Source: Carallia brachiata
Lineage: Eukaryota; Streptophyta; Magnoliopsida; Malpighiales; Rhizophoraceae
Direction of reading: 5' to 3'
Assembly (NCBI GenBank): GCA_021464245.1
Contig: JADCRB010000001.1
Coordinates: 7,931,084 to 7,995,083 of the forward strand
DNA length: 64,000 nt
Shown here: piece by piece, positions 1 to 12,600 of the stretch
Layout of the letters: every line of letters starts with the position of its first letter
How positions within the stretch are numbered: the stretch's first letter is position 1
Translations under genes and position numbers: made by a program
The notes under the pieces: model-generated
Seen by the model: only the letters and a program-made list of their open reading frames with translations
What the model was told of the DNA's origin: nothing
Database searches by the model: none

Positions 1-3000
1 TATGTGAAATAAGAGATAAGACGATGAGATACGTCTAAATTCTTAAACTATATAAATAACGTATGAATTATAAGATTATTAGAATTCTAGTTAGGAAAAT
101 ATTAGTAACATTTAGATAGTAATAAAGTGATATAGGCAGTTGAATTATTAAAAGTAAAAAAAAAAAAAAGTAAACTGTTAAATGTCATTTGATGAATTAC
201 GTAATTTTTTTATTGTTACTAAAACTTAAGTTATATAGTAGTAAAACTCTTCTAATTATTCCTATCTGCAAATTAATATGTGAAAAATGAATTAACAGGA
301 TTTGCAAATGAACAATTAGATAAGAAATGCTGTACATAAAGTATTATTAGAGTTGGACTCAACCTCAACACATGAGGTCTTCGCTGTTAGCTGGATAACT
401 TGTTTATCTAACTAGCTAGCTAGACAGGCATGAATAAATAGAAATTATGCAAGCTTACAGTAAGCCGAGAGATTGAATAATTATGATGATAATATAATTG
501 AGAACAAAGACAGCACACTCCACCAGGAAATTAATGACGCCTGACATATCAAATTATTTTGAAATGGATTATTAAAAAAAATGAAGCCCCACTACTTCGA
601 GAGGGAGGTTAATATTGAAATTTGTAGGAGTTGTGGAACCCTATGCCCTATTACCAAGCCTTAGCATTTAATGTTCCTCACATGATTCCACGCTTCTTTT
701 CCTGTCTTCCAAAATAAAACAGCGCTCTTTTCATTGTTTGTTGGTCTCCTATAATTTAGAGAGCCATTTGATTTATTATAAATTAATTTAACAGGCAAAC
801 AGAAGTTTCATCTCATTAATATTAATTAAGAAGTCATTTGCGCATCCTCCACTGTACGGCTTGCCATTCTGTGGCAAAGACAAGTTTCACCTTAAGTTGG
901 TTCCAATAGAATTCTGCCAAGATAAACTAACTGGTCACGAACCCCACAAGCCAAAATTTTTTATATCTGTGTTTTTACTCATTTTTGATCCTTTTTTTTT
1001 TCCAATTTTCTGTAACTTAATTACCATGTTCAGTTTATATATATGAAAATTTGTAATTGGTAAATTTGTGAAGGGACAGCCAAAAGAGTGCCCCCCAAAT
1101 ATAAGTATTAGGGAAAAGCTAAGTAAGTGTGCAATGAAAAATATAAAATTGGTACGTGGAGATCTGAACTATTAGATCATGAAAAATATATTGAATTTAA
1201 AAAAAAAAGATAAATTATTAAATTAACTGCGTATTTTTTATATTACAAATTACATAACTGTGTAGTAGTAACCTAAATATTATTCATCTTGTTTACATAT
1301 ATACTCAGTCCCAAAACCCTAAGCTCTATAGGGAGATGAGAGCGAGACGACCATATTAATGTGGGTGTAAGAACCTTGTTTTGATTCCATTGAATTATTA
1401 ATGTTCGAGTCTTTGTGACTAATAAATTACAGGGGAAAAAACAGACATCTTCACCACCTCAAAATGTAAAACACGAGACCACCGATGCAAAGCATTTAAT
1501 GAGCATCGTGGTTATGAATTGAAGATTCATTTTCGAGATGCCTTGTTTTCCATCATGATATTGTTTGTATCTGTCTTTTTCCTTTGAAAAATTGTGTTCT
1601 GAGATTGCTAATCTCGATGAAAGCAACGTGTTGTTGCTAGCTAGGTCTCCTTAGGTTCTAAGATAAGCTTTACTCGTTCTTGGTATAATTTTTGGGTTTA
1701 AACGCATGGAAAACTTGTTGCGGATTAACGCTTACTTTTGGTTAGTTTTTTTTTTCTTTTAAATCAAAATTAGCATAGTTATATTAACCAATTTTGATAG
1801 TTTTACAATATTTTGAAAGAAATATAACTATGCTAACTTCATAATTTGAAAGCTTTACCTTGGGTTCTGTACAGATCTAATGAGTTTAAAATCTGATAAG
1901 TATATGAAGTTTTTAATAATTTTACAATATTTTAATGTTTACCAATTTTAACTTCTGTAAAGATCTTATGAGTTTAAAATCCGATAAGCTTATAAAGTTT
2001 TTTTTAAATAATTTTAAATTATTTTAATTTTATCAATTTTACAGGTAAAGCTTCCAAAAATTATTTCATTATTTTTCTAGGAAAAAACTGTCAAATAAAT
2101 CCGAATAGAATATGCGTTGCTATTGAACTGATTGTTTCTCAAAAGATACCTTAATAATTAGAATTTAGACCTCCATTTTAGAGATCTTTAGGTTTCAATC
2201 TTAAGAAAGGAAAGTGTGAGATTTATGAAAAGTGAAAATTATCATATTATATAGTTCATAATTTAATAGGTCTCTTTAATTTACCAAAAAAAACGTTATT
2301 GGGCTGATTGCAAACTTAGAAATGAAAACAAAGTCTTCGAGACTTGTAGGGATCAAGAGATCTCAATGGAGTGCAACCAGTTATGCTAAACTCACACGAC
2401 GTTGCACAAAGATTAAGTACTTGCGTCTATGTTAGTATATCATGCGATTTTGAGTTCTGGTATTATTCGCCAAATTGACCCGAAAAATGGTGTTTTGAAC
2501 AAACAATTGGATGCACAATTAAAGAATTGCTTCTCCATTTTTTTTTTTTTAAAAGAAAGGCTGACAGTGATCATCACTAGACATCTTCGCCAATAAACAA
2601 ATCTCTATCATTTTGCGAGGATTATTTTTACATGGTATCCTAAATAAATACATACCATTAGAGAATTTTGATTGAAAAAACAAAATTTCTATTAAAAAAG
2701 AGAAGAAATAAAAAATAAATGTATTTAAAGACACTCAGTAGTTTAAATTTAAATTTTTATTTTAAATATTTAATTCTAATTTAAAAAGAAAAGATGTGAG
2801 ATTTATGAAAAAAAAAATAGTTAACTCTGGGCTTAACAAGCCCATACTTGACATGAAGCCCACCAAACACCGAGAGAAGTGGGAAGAAGAAGTAAAGTGT
2901 GCCTTTTTTTTTGTCTTTTTTGGGGTCAGAATGGTTGCTATTGCCTCACAAATGAAAAACGTTAATCACAATTTTAAACCCCTGTCCATTGAACCCAGAC

Positions 3001-3757
3001 GCAATCTTTGTTGAGCATGCATCACTCCCTTCGGCGGCTGTAACATCTTATGAAATCACTAAGATAGATCAAATGCATAATTGGCCATCCAGTCAGCTCT
3101 TTAGTTTCCCTCACGTTAAGCATGGGTCATCCGAACTTCCCAAGGTCGCTGCAACAACTCCTTACAGTTCAAGACCAAATAAAAGTGGGGATGAGTTATT
3201 TGGAGATATTATAGGAACAGTAAAAAAAAAGAATTATGTGGATAAGGTATAACCCTAGACTTTGCAGTACAACCACCACTCCAACCACTTTAATTATATC
3301 CGATACACGAAAACTTTTTTTTTTATACCCTTCAAGATGCGTGCAATTTTTTTATCAGGGTGAGGCCTATCCAAGAGTGAATTCCAGTTCAAGCCTATCC
3401 ACAGCCCTCAAAGGACCTATGTGAGGCCCAATTTACAGGCAGGCCATTAAAGCTAAAGCCAGATCAATCGGAGTGGTTTTTTTCGGTTTCATAATGATCC
3501 AACCCATAAGACCATAGTTATAAAACTTGGTTCGGACGTCAACTCATGCATGGGTTCACGATGAGGAGCTCAGTTCTCCTCTACTAAGATTTCAATTTTA
3601 AATCTCGTGAACGAAGTAGATGCGCATTAGGAGAACTTTGTCTCTCTTATGAGTCTATTTGATTCGACCTAAATTAGTTAAATCCCAATGAATTCAAGGT
3701 TTCGAATACCGGTGGTCTTAGGGAAAAAGAAAGAAAATCGGTGAATTAATAATATTT
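1..3757. other. AT-rich intergenic DNA, no gene seen
   Basis: No reading frame here resembles a known protein, and none has a plausible splice structure. The stretch holds poly-A/T tracts and a fold-back or tandem repeat near 1.77-2.05 kb. A tRNA-like block around 3530-3720 contains a B-box-like GGTTTCGAATACC and may be an old SINE, but I could not define its ends. Confidence 0.6.
1766..2055. repeat. Fold-back / tandem repeat cluster
   Basis: A perfect 16-base inverted repeat lies at 1770-1785 (ttagcatagttatatt) and 1821-1836. A second inverted pair, aaagctttacct near 1849-1860 and aggtaaagctt near 2043, encloses two imperfect direct copies of about 87 bp starting near 1866 and 1952. Each copy contains a motif like gatct-atgagtttaaaat. 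The arrangement resembles a degraded fold-back MITE, but no target-site duplication was identified. Confidence 0.5.
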
Positions 3758-3806
3758 AATATTTTCATAATATCTCCATAATGACCAAAAAAAATATTTT
3801 CATAAT
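3758..3806. mobile_element. Ultra-short poly-A insertion with 14-bp TSD
   Basis: The 14-base sequence aatattttcataat occurs at 3758-3771 and again at 3793-3806. Between the copies are 21 bases ending in atgacc followed by a run of A. A direct repeat of this length flanking a poly-A-ended insert is the signature of target-primed reverse transcription. The insert is so short that only the tail of the parent element remains, so the parent is an inference. Confidence 0.6.
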
Positions 3807-3959
3807 GTTAATGTATATGTTTCATATTTTTTCATGTCTCATAATTTATGAACTCTAAATTAATATAAACATTTTTCATGTAATTATAAGAACAAAAGTA
3901 CACTTATTTATTTTATATTTTATGATAAATTCATCATTTTCACATAATCTGATAAATTT

Positions 3960-4400
3960 TAATGGAGCGTCAAATACTTGGGAGAGATTAAACCACAACC
4001 ATTCTAGGCCGCCTCCTGCCTCCAGTATTTTCCAGCATAATCTGACACAGCCCAACAAGAGTTTGGTTAAGAAATACTAACCCAAGAGATTGAATGAGGG
4101 CAAAAGTAGCTAACTAGTCAGCTGATTTATTGGCCTCTTTATGCACTTGAGTAAGCTGCACCTCCCAGTTACGCATTAGGAGGCTCCTGCATTCCTGGAT
4201 GTGATTAACGTGGGAGTGAGATTGTGTTACTCCTTTACTAACAAAGGCTTAGTGCCATTTGAGGGTTGATTTCAAAATTGCTTCCTTCGGCTCACTTAAA
4301 AGAAAGGATCCAAAAACAAGCTTTTTGGTGTGGGCTTTGATGTTTCAGACATTGGTCTGTCATCCCCCTAACAAAGGGCTCCATCCCTGAGACTACCTAA
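3960..4400 (-). mobile_element. LINE 3' fragment, RNase H-like region, degenerate
   Basis: Read on the minus strand, about 4075-4205 translates to a peptide with ECRSLL, then VQLTQVHKEANKSAD, a stop, and LATFALIQSLG. This matches the RNase H-like (RVT_3) end of plant non-LTR retrotransposons, where the H-x-x-R/K-E-A-N-x-x-A-D-x-L-A pattern is typical. The stop inside the motif and frame breaks upstream show it is dead. The ends are approximate and no poly-A tail or target-site duplication was recognised. Confidence 0.6.
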
Positions 4401-4872
4401 AACCCAAAAAGCCCGAGCACAAAAAAATTAGCCCCCAATCATTAAACCTGCGTATCCCATGTCGATCAGATGTAGGAAGGCATTGAAGTTGGGTGATTGA
4501 ATTATTATTGTTTCACTTCTTTGTTCTTCCATTATCCTGGCATTTTTGGGCCAGTTTTTCATCATAGTAAGTCTTTCCCCGGCAGATGTCCATGAAATCA
4601 ATTGTTACTTTTTCAGTCTCGATCTAAATTATCATTCTTTTTCGTCGGAGTATTTGTAAATTTGTATTGGATATAAACGGAAGCAAATATCATTTTATCA
4701 GCTTGTCTTTTATTAGTGCTATACATACCACACTGCCAATATCTTTATTATCTATTGTCATGTAAAAAGTTTTGAATTTGTATATTTATTGAGATATTCT
4801 ATAAACTTAAATTTACATTTAGAGTTTATTTATCCAATGAACTCAATTCTCTTTAAAAAAAATTGTAAGATA

Positions 4873-6052
4873 GGGCCGTTTAGAGACGCTGTCAGTTTTT
4901 TATTTTTGTTTTTCATTTTCTAGTTTTTAGTTTTTACTGTTTGTTGAATTTTTATATTTATTGCTGTCAATTATTATTTTTTTTCTATAAAAATAACAAA
5001 AATAGATAGAAAAAGGATAGTGAGAGAAATTTAAAAAGAATATAAATATAGAGAGAAAAAAAGGGGGAGAGAGAGAGAGAAAGAGGGTAGAGAGAGAATG
5101 AGTAGCGAGAAAAAGGAGAGAGAAAGAGAGAAGAAAGAGAATGAGTAGAGAGAATAACAGAAAGAGAAAAGTTGAGAAAGAATGAGTAAGCAGAATAGTA
5201 GAAAGAGAAAAATGAAAGAGAGAGGATAGAGAGAGAATGACTAGAGAGAGAAAAATGAGAGAGAGGGGGTAGAGAGATAATAGTAGAGCGAGAAAAAAGA
5301 GAGAGAATGTGGGTAGACAGAAAGGAGAGAGAATCTGGGTAGACAGAGAATGATAGAGAGAAAAAAGAGAGAAAGAGAGAATGATAGAGCAAGAAAAGGA
5401 AGAGAGAATGGTAGAGAGAGAAAAATGAGAGAGAGTGTGGGTATAGAGAGAATGAGTAGAGAGAATGGTTAGGGGAGAAAAAGGAGAGAGAGAGAGAGAG
5501 ACTGGGTAGAGGGAGAATTAGTAGAGAGAATGGTAGAAAGAGAAAAAAGAGAAAGATGGTAGAGCAAAAATGAGTAGAGAGAGAAAAGAGAGAGGGTAGA
5601 GGGAGAATGGTAGAGATAGAAAAAAGGGAGAGAGGGTAGAGAGAGAATGATAGAGATAGAAAAAGGAGAGAGAGTGTAGAGAGAGAATGAGTAGAGAGAG
5701 ATGGTAGAGAGAGAAAGGTAGAGATAGAAAAGGGAGAGAGAGATTAGAGAGAGAATGAGTAGAGAGAGAAAGAGTAGTGAGAGAAAGATATAGAGTGATA
5801 GAGAGAGGATGAGTAAAGAGATATAGTAAAGAGGATAGATAGAGAAAGAAAATATTGTAAGAGAAAGTATTAAAAAAAATGAAAAATAAAATCAGAAAGT
5901 TAATTTTTATTATTTTTTAATTTATTTTTTTTAAAAAACACTTTTAACTTTTCAACAAAAAACAGAAAATAAAATTAATACCAAATATGTTTTCTGTTTT
6001 TTTTGTGAAAAATAAACAGAAAACAGAAAATAAAATTCATTCCAAACGGACC
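4873..6052. repeat. GA-rich degenerate array inside an inverted-repeat element
   Basis: From about 4990 to 5870 the plus strand is almost pure purine: GAGAGA blocks punctuated by aatgagtag and atggtag spacers, giving a loose 20-30 bp rhythm. The array is bounded by related inverted ends, gggccgttt at 4873-4881 and aaacggacc at 6044-6052. Inside these ends are T-rich (left) and A-rich (right) flanks that are roughly complementary. This looks like a MITE whose interior is a GA satellite. No clean target-site duplication is visible. The long minus-strand reading frame across the array is a low-complexity artefact. Confidence 0.65.
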
Positions 6053-6186
6053 ATTTATTTTTTTTTCTTCAAAAAAATATTTTTTTTATTTCTTTTTTTT
6101 TTGATGTATTATATCATCCTTTAAGTGGTGGCAAATCCGTGTAAGTCCCAATCCCCATAAATGCATGTTTCTTCTTCTTCGTCCCT

Positions 6187-6385
6187 TTTTTTTTTTTTTG
6201 GGAGAACATGGAACACTTCCATTCATAAAACACAACCAGGACATTATTATTTCCGAATTGAAACAAAATCGGGAAGCCTATTTAAGTGTCAAATGACCTC
6301 TTCTGGATTTGACCGAGCCAACTTGGCCAAGAAATTAGCCGCTTCATTTGAGCCTCTTCGAATATGTTAGATTGAGAAGGAGAGA
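6187..6385 (-). mobile_element. LINE 3' tail fragment with poly-A
   Basis: On the minus strand the segment translates to HIRRGSNEAANFLAKLARSN and continues for a few residues to a stop. This is the conserved end of the RNase H-like domain of plant LINEs. The fragment runs into a poly-A tract, seen as poly-T at about 6187-6200 on the plus strand. It is a 5'-truncated insertion on the upstream side of the ferritin gene. Confidence 0.65.
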
Positions 6386-6729
6386 TTGACAGCCAACCAG
6401 CCATGGATTTTTTTAGTAATTTAGTTTTCTTTTTTAATTTTTTTTTGTTCAACCATCTAACATCGCTTTAATTTCGTCTAACATTTTTTTATTTTTGGTA
6501 AATTATTAGTAAAATGTAATATTTAGAAATATATTATTCATGTTTATGATAATTCAGATAAAAATAAAGATAAAATGAATTTAATTATAATTTTTTTTTC
6601 TCTTAAAAAGAAAAAGATAATACAAAAATACCAAACACAAAGCACCCAGAATCCAGATACGGTGTCGGGAAGAAGAGCTGGATTCTTCGAAAAGAGGGAC
6701 GAGACTGTTCGGCTCCCTATCCTGCATCG

Positions 6730-6735
6730 CACGTG
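6730..6735. promoter_or_regulatory. G-box (CACGTG) in ferritin promoter
   Basis: A perfect CACGTG palindrome lies about 110 bases upstream of the TATA box of the ferritin gene. In Arabidopsis, bHLH factors of the iron network, including ILR3, are reported to repress ferritin genes through G-box-type elements. A similar role here is inferred from motif and position only. Confidence 0.5.
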
Positions 6736-6772
6736 ATCCACCCAGACTCTTACCGCGAGCCAGCCACGCTCT

Positions 6773-6786
6773 CACACGCCCACCAC
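6773..6786 (+). promoter_or_regulatory. Iron-dependent regulatory sequence (IDRS)-like element
   Basis: The 14-mer CACACGCCCACCAC matches the plant ferritin IDRS consensus CACGAGNCCNCCAC except at two positions. It sits about 75 bases upstream of a TATA box and about 240 upstream of the ferritin start codon. In known ferritin genes this element mediates repression under low iron. Function here is inferred. Confidence 0.65.
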
Positions 6787-6846
6787 TCAATCTGCACCAT
6801 CCACGTTCCTTTCAATCGGACGGCCCACACCATCTCCTCTCCACAC

Positions 6847-6855
6847 TATATATTT
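6847..6855 (+). promoter_or_regulatory. TATA box of ferritin gene
   Basis: The sequence tatatattt lies about 155 bases upstream of the ferritin start codon and just downstream of the IDRS-like element. Transcription would start near 6880, leaving a leader of roughly 130 bases. Confidence 0.6.
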
Positions 6856-7009
6856 ATCTCTACACCATTATTTCTTCGCCGCATACATGATACATCTTAA
6901 GCCAACGCACGCCACGCCAAGGTTCATTTCTATCTCATCATCTTTTGAAATTGAAATTGAATCTACATTTTTCTCTGGAAATTTGCATTTGCTCAGCTCT
7001 TTGGAAAGA

Positions 7010-9345
7010 ATGTTGATCAAGGCTGCGCCGGCTTTTTCTCTCTTGAAACCCGATGTGGATAGCCGGAGTAGTCCCCTGTTTTCCTCTGTTTTTCTCTGTC
7101 TCCGGCCACCAATTACCAGGTTCTTCCTTCTTCTTCTTCAATGGTTCGGCTGAAATCTGGGTCTGGGGTCGTCTGCTGTGCGGGGAAGGGATCAAACAGT
7201 AAGCCCCTGTCTGGCGTCGTTTTTGAGCCTTTTGAAGAGGTGAAGAAGGAGCTGAATTTGGTCCCTTCTGTTCCTGATGTCTCTCTTGCCAGACAGAGAT
7301 ACGCTGACGAGTGCGAAGCCGCCCTTAATGAACAAATCAAGTAAAGCTTTTTTCTTCTTCTTCTTAATTATTATTATTATTATTATCAATTATTTATTAT
7401 TGCGTTTTGGGGGTCCGGCTTTTTATGTTCTCTCCCATTCCCTGCTTTGTATGATTGGGATTCTCTGTCTTTTTCGGGTTTTTAATATTTTTACTCTCTG
7501 AGTAAAAATTGGTATAAAGTTGTCTGTTTTTTTTGTTTTTTTTTTTGTTAATTATTATCTATCCTCATTTATGTCATTTTATATTCTGTTTTGTAATGAA
7601 AAAGGTTTAGGCTACATCTGGTTGTTGGCTATGATGATTTGTTTATACCTTTGGAATGGCAGTGTGGAGTACAATGTATCCTTGTGTACCATGCCTTGTT
7701 TGCCTACTTTGATAGGGACAATGTTGCTCTCAGGGGTCTTGCCAAGTAAGGTTTTTTATGAACAATTTCTTGTTTTATCAGCATTATCATACGTTCAGCA
7801 TTGTCGAAATTCACTAATCAGCGTTGTTTGAAATAGGTTTTCAAGGAGTCAAGCCGTGAGGAAAGAGAGCACGCCGAGAAGTTGATGGAATACCAGGTGT
7901 TGCATGTTTGACTGTTTATTGTCATTTTAAATTGAAGATCGGGAAATTCTCTTTTTTGTTTTCCTACAAAAATTGTGCTTTGCCACATTGTTGTTGTTTC
8001 CATTCGCTTCCCCGTGACCTCCAGAACAAACGTGGTGGGAGAGTGAAGTTGCAGTCCATATTGATGCCCCTTTCTGAGTTTGATCACACTGAAAAGGGCG
8101 ATGCGCTGTATGGTGAGTTTCAACGGCACTTTTTTTTTTTTTTTTGTATGCACTCGCTGATTGAATTCTCTGATTTATTGAGACAATTTTTGGATGTGAA
8201 TCTCTTCTCCCCCTTGTGCTTACATTATACAAACACTGGGACTTGCTAACATGCCCCTCTATTGGTTTCTGGTGGCACCTAATTGGTGTGGGAATTTTGG
8301 TATATGGGAGTTCAAAAATTTGAATTGCATGCGGTCATTACCAATCTTCAATGCATCATTTTTCACCTTCCAAGATTCCAGTAAGTCAAGAATTTTCATC
8401 AACTTGTTACTAGGCTCCCGACATCAGTTGGACGTCTAAACTTTAAAGAAACTAGAAGCATTATTATGTTCATGTTCACTTGATCATGTCATCTTCACTA
8501 CTTCAATGTGTGATTAGAAACTCGAAGGTTTGACATTCATTCTGTTTTATTTTGGTTCCTGCTTAAGTGCGGAACTTAGTGTGATCTTTCTTATATTTCT
8601 GCTAATGCTAATTTCCCTGGTTCAGCGATGGAGCTTGCCTTGTCCTTGGAAAAACTGACAAATGAAAAACTCCTGAATTTGCACAGTGTAAGTTGTTTCT
8701 GCCGCACAGATATTTAAGTTAAAATTGAATTGAAAGTGCTTTAAATTATTGCCTTATATTTATCACTTTGTACTCAACTTATGAATTGGGGCAACCTACA
8801 AGTGGCTCAAATGTTTTTGAAAACTGTTTGAATTTCATGCTTCTCAAGCTGGACACTCTCTAATGTATCCTCATGTAACAGGTGGCTGAGAAGAAACATG
8901 ATGTGCAGCTGGCAGATTTCATTGAGAGCGAGTTTCTAAGTGAGCAGGTATCTTATATTTCCTTCAATACCCATTGGATTTTTTATTGGAATTATGATCA
9001 AAGTGAACTTTTGGATTTTTGGTGTGATTTGTAGCTGGAATAGATGTACGTTCCAATGCTCAAGGCTCTCACACTGCGACTAGATTAGATGCTAGAAATG
9101 AATTTGACATTTGCTTTGTCTGTTTAATTGTTGCATTCACAGGTGGAAGCCATCAAAAAAATCTCAGAATATGTTGCTCAGCTGAGGAGAGTGGGCAAAG
9201 GACATGGTAATAAGTCCAAAATTTCACCTTATCCTCTCTTTTTTCACAATAAATTTTTCTAACAGAAATCTTGTATATTCATGGATCAGGAGTATGGCAC
9301 TTCGACCAGATGCTTCTGAGAGAGGAAGACGGAGTGGCTGCATAA
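7010..9345 (+). CDS. FER: Plastid ferritin, 8 exons, with three single-base frame breaks
   Basis: Ferritin is the iron-storing 24-mer of plastids; it oxidises and mineralises iron. Exons: 7010-7340, 7663-7745, 7837-7896, 8025-8112, 8626-8687, 8882-8947, 9143-9206, 9290-9345, all with GT-AG borders. Recognisable pieces in order are the transit start [12 protein letters not shown], the extension peptide [14 protein letters not shown], the helix motif [12 protein letters not shown], then [42 protein letters not shown] and GVWHFDQML. The reading frame slips by one base at three places: between the start codon and the extension peptide (about 7072-7150), in exon 2 near 7681 (tcc-t-tgtgtac where the duplicate has tcctatgtgtat), and at the start of exon 3 near 7840 (four T where the duplicate has five). 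Total exon length is 810, a multiple of three. The promoter is intact, so these may be assembly errors or a young pseudogene. Confidence 0.9.
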
Positions 9346-9610
9346 TGATGAAAGCATCCTATTTGCTATATACTGACCATTTTGTAGGGTGTTTATGTCA
9401 TATTTCGCGGTTAGTAGTTCCTTCCTTTGTTTAAGGATTTTCTGATCACCGTTAGCACAAAAACATTGGTGTCACATTTCTATCATATTCGAACAAAAAT
9501 GAGAATTCCATCGTTCTTTCCCTTTTCCATTCTCGACTAAATGCAACATATTCAATCCACATACATTTGGAATAAGTCCATAAATTTCAACTCCTTCTGG
9601 ATGAGACTGG
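7612..9610 (+). repeat. Duplicated ferritin block, copy A
   Basis: From ctacatctgg in ferritin intron 1 to the downstream run ending gtttcaac/atttcaac, this block is repeated at about 19019-21095. Exons, introns and about 260 bases of 3' flank are all shared, so this is a DNA-level duplication and not a retrocopy. Confidence 0.85.
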
Positions 9611-12600
9611 TAACTAACACTACACGTGAGCATTTGTTATTGTTCTACAACAACGGATGCTTAAATATCGGTTTACCAAAGTTAACACTTGCAGATGTTT
9701 CTTATCCCTAATGTAAATGTATGCCCCAGCATGTAGAGTGCTTTGTGCGAATCCTGCGCGATTCATTATGAAAAGTCAATGCCGTCAATTTCTCGAAATC
9801 TATGCCATATCTTTATTTCATGGTTGGACGCAAATTTTGGATTTTTGATGATTTGATGCAAATTGACTGGAGATGTTCTGGTTTTCATATTTGAACCGTG
9901 ATGTTGTCGTATATTGTGGAATTGCCTCTGGCCTTGTCCGCTTGGAAAGAGACATATATTTCCCCTTCTTATATAACCAATTCACCATCACAATCTACTT
10001 CCCAGCTATGCCACTTAAATACAGGATTTTTTTTCTTCTACTAAACTATTTAAGATGCAATTTTTTATTTGGGTATATTGACAAATATGAAATAGAAGCT
10101 TATAAATTAAAGGCAGAAAACAAGCAGGACTTGTCATTCTACTAATAATTTTTAGGATTCAATATTGTTCTTTACTAATATTTGCATGTTTGACAAAAAG
10201 TAGTTTTTGTTTCTTATGCTGTTCTGAATGAATTAAACTATTAAAATGGCCAGAGGAGAATTGGAACACAAATGATGTGATGCGAGATCTCTTCAATAGT
10301 TGGTGGTTGCTGCTTTCTGATTTTAAGAACTTCAATTACATGACATCAATAGACTTGAATGTAATCGCCAGCAAGTCAGCTCTTGGACCGTTAATCTCTG
10401 GATTATTCATGTGAAAAGTGACACTTAATCAACGTCAAAGATTTTCCACCATGAGATATTAAAAACCAAAATCCGTGGGACAATGACGGGATTTGACGAT
10501 TATTTCTTTTTTTCTTTTTTTAAACCGCTCAGTATCCAGTTTGTTGGACTGATTAATTTGAACCGATCCGAGTAAGATCTCAAAAGGCGGTAAATATTTT
10601 TCAGTAAGTGTTTAACGCGACTGCATTCTCAGAACTCGAAATTGAAACCTATGATTAAGTAAATTCAAACCATACCATTTGAATTAGTGCTTACTAATTT
10701 GACGGTTGTTTCTCTTTCTCTGCCCAATGTACATCTCGCTAATCATTCGCTCTCCTCTATGTCCATCCATCTTCCATTCACAGGCCATCGCGCCTCTTTC
10801 ATGGGCCCCCACCCCATAAATTGATTGTTTTTTTCTTTTGTCTATCTAACCCACAAATTGATTCTCACTTCTATATCCAAAAAAAAAAAACATTGATTCT
10901 CATTTGCCAAAACATGAACATCAATCATTTTTATTGTTTGGCATTAACTTCGATCGTTTTTTTAAGAATAATCATATATGATTTTATTTAAATAATTTAA
11001 AAATAGTTATACATTTTAATTCAATAATATTTAACATTTTTTTTTATAAATTTAATATTTAACAGTTTATATTATATTATTATTATTTTTAAAATATCTA
11101 AAGGAAACTATTTTTTTTAAATTGGCAATATGTCATCGCGAACAGGCATCACGGTTTATGGCGTGCAGCTGCTTGGTTTTTTATCCTTTATTTCTTCCTC
11201 ACCCAATGGAACATCTCTTAAGTCATGAATTACGGAACAAAAAAGTAATTTTTTTGTTCCACACGCTTCATCACAACTATTAACTAATGAATTCAAGGTG
11301 ATGTAACTTGATTGCACTTGGTCTTCGTGGCAATTTTATATTAGTTTTCGATAAGGCCAATACAACTTGGGATAACTAATAGACAAGCTCAAGTTTTGAT
11401 TCTTAAATATCAGCGACAGTTTGTAAGAGGAAACTCCTCTATACGTGCAAAGAATGAATTGGTGACCCCAATTGAAAGTTCTTTTTGTGTTTGTTTTGCT
11501 TGTTTCCCAATAAAAATAGCCATGAAGAAATGTGTTTAGCTGTCCACCCCATAGCTGAACAAGGCCAAAAAAAAAATAAAAAAAAAAACTCATCATTTTC
11601 TACAAGGAATTATACTCATTTTAGTTCTAAATCTTTATAAATTTTTTCAATTTAGTCCTAAAATTTTTAACTCTTTCAATCAAATTCTAAAATTTTCAAT
11701 TCTTTTACAAATTAATACTTTTGTTAACAGAAATCAATCCAACCGTTATAATTAACCGTTGACCAAACGGAGATAAATAAAAAAATTATAAATATGATTT
11801 TTTTTGTATTTTCTTGTTTCAATATTTAAAATAATATTTTAAAATGGAAAAAATAATAAAATAATTAATTTTTTAAGAAATGGCAAAAATAATAAAAAAA
11901 TAAAAAAACCCCAAAATACTCCATTATCAACATTTTCTAATTTTTGCTCTTTTTTTTAATTTGATGTAGGGATTTTTTGCCGTATTTTTAAATATTTCAA
12001 TTAATTTGTTAAAATATTAAAACCTAAAAATAGAAAAAATTGTATTTAAGATTTTTTTTATTTATCTCCATTTGGTCAATAATTAATTTTACGATTTGAT
12101 TGACTTCTATTAAGAAGTATTAGTTCGTAGGAGAACTGAAAAGTTTAAAATTCGATTAAAAAAATTAAAAAATTTATAACTAAATTGAAAAAAATTATAA
12201 AAATTTAAGACCAAAATTGGCGTAATCCCTTTTCTGCAGTTATATTGTTGGCCCTTGTGAATGTAGGAGCGCCGGATTTGTGTCAAAATATTTATATGTT
12301 TTTTGGTTAAAATATTGCGGTTGTGGGTAGACTAAGGAAGTAATACTTACTACTATATTTTATATAAAAATATTTTAATTACGTTTCATTTTTTTTATTA
12401 AATCTAGAAATTTTTCATTTTTAATTTGTTTGAAATCTCAAGTTTAATAAAAGCATTCTTTCAATTAGATTGTCACTTCATTGATGTATTTTGCTATCAC
12501 TGTTTTTTGGTTTATTAGAACTACTAAAGCAACGATAATAAAGGGAGAATTAAGTAGATAAAATCTGAAATTTAAATATCAAATTTTATAATTAAAAATT

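Noticed and set aside
4985..5392. 135-residue minus-strand reading frame rich in Leu, Ser and Phe
   Set aside because: It is the pyrimidine strand of the GA array; the composition is a low-complexity artefact with no domain.
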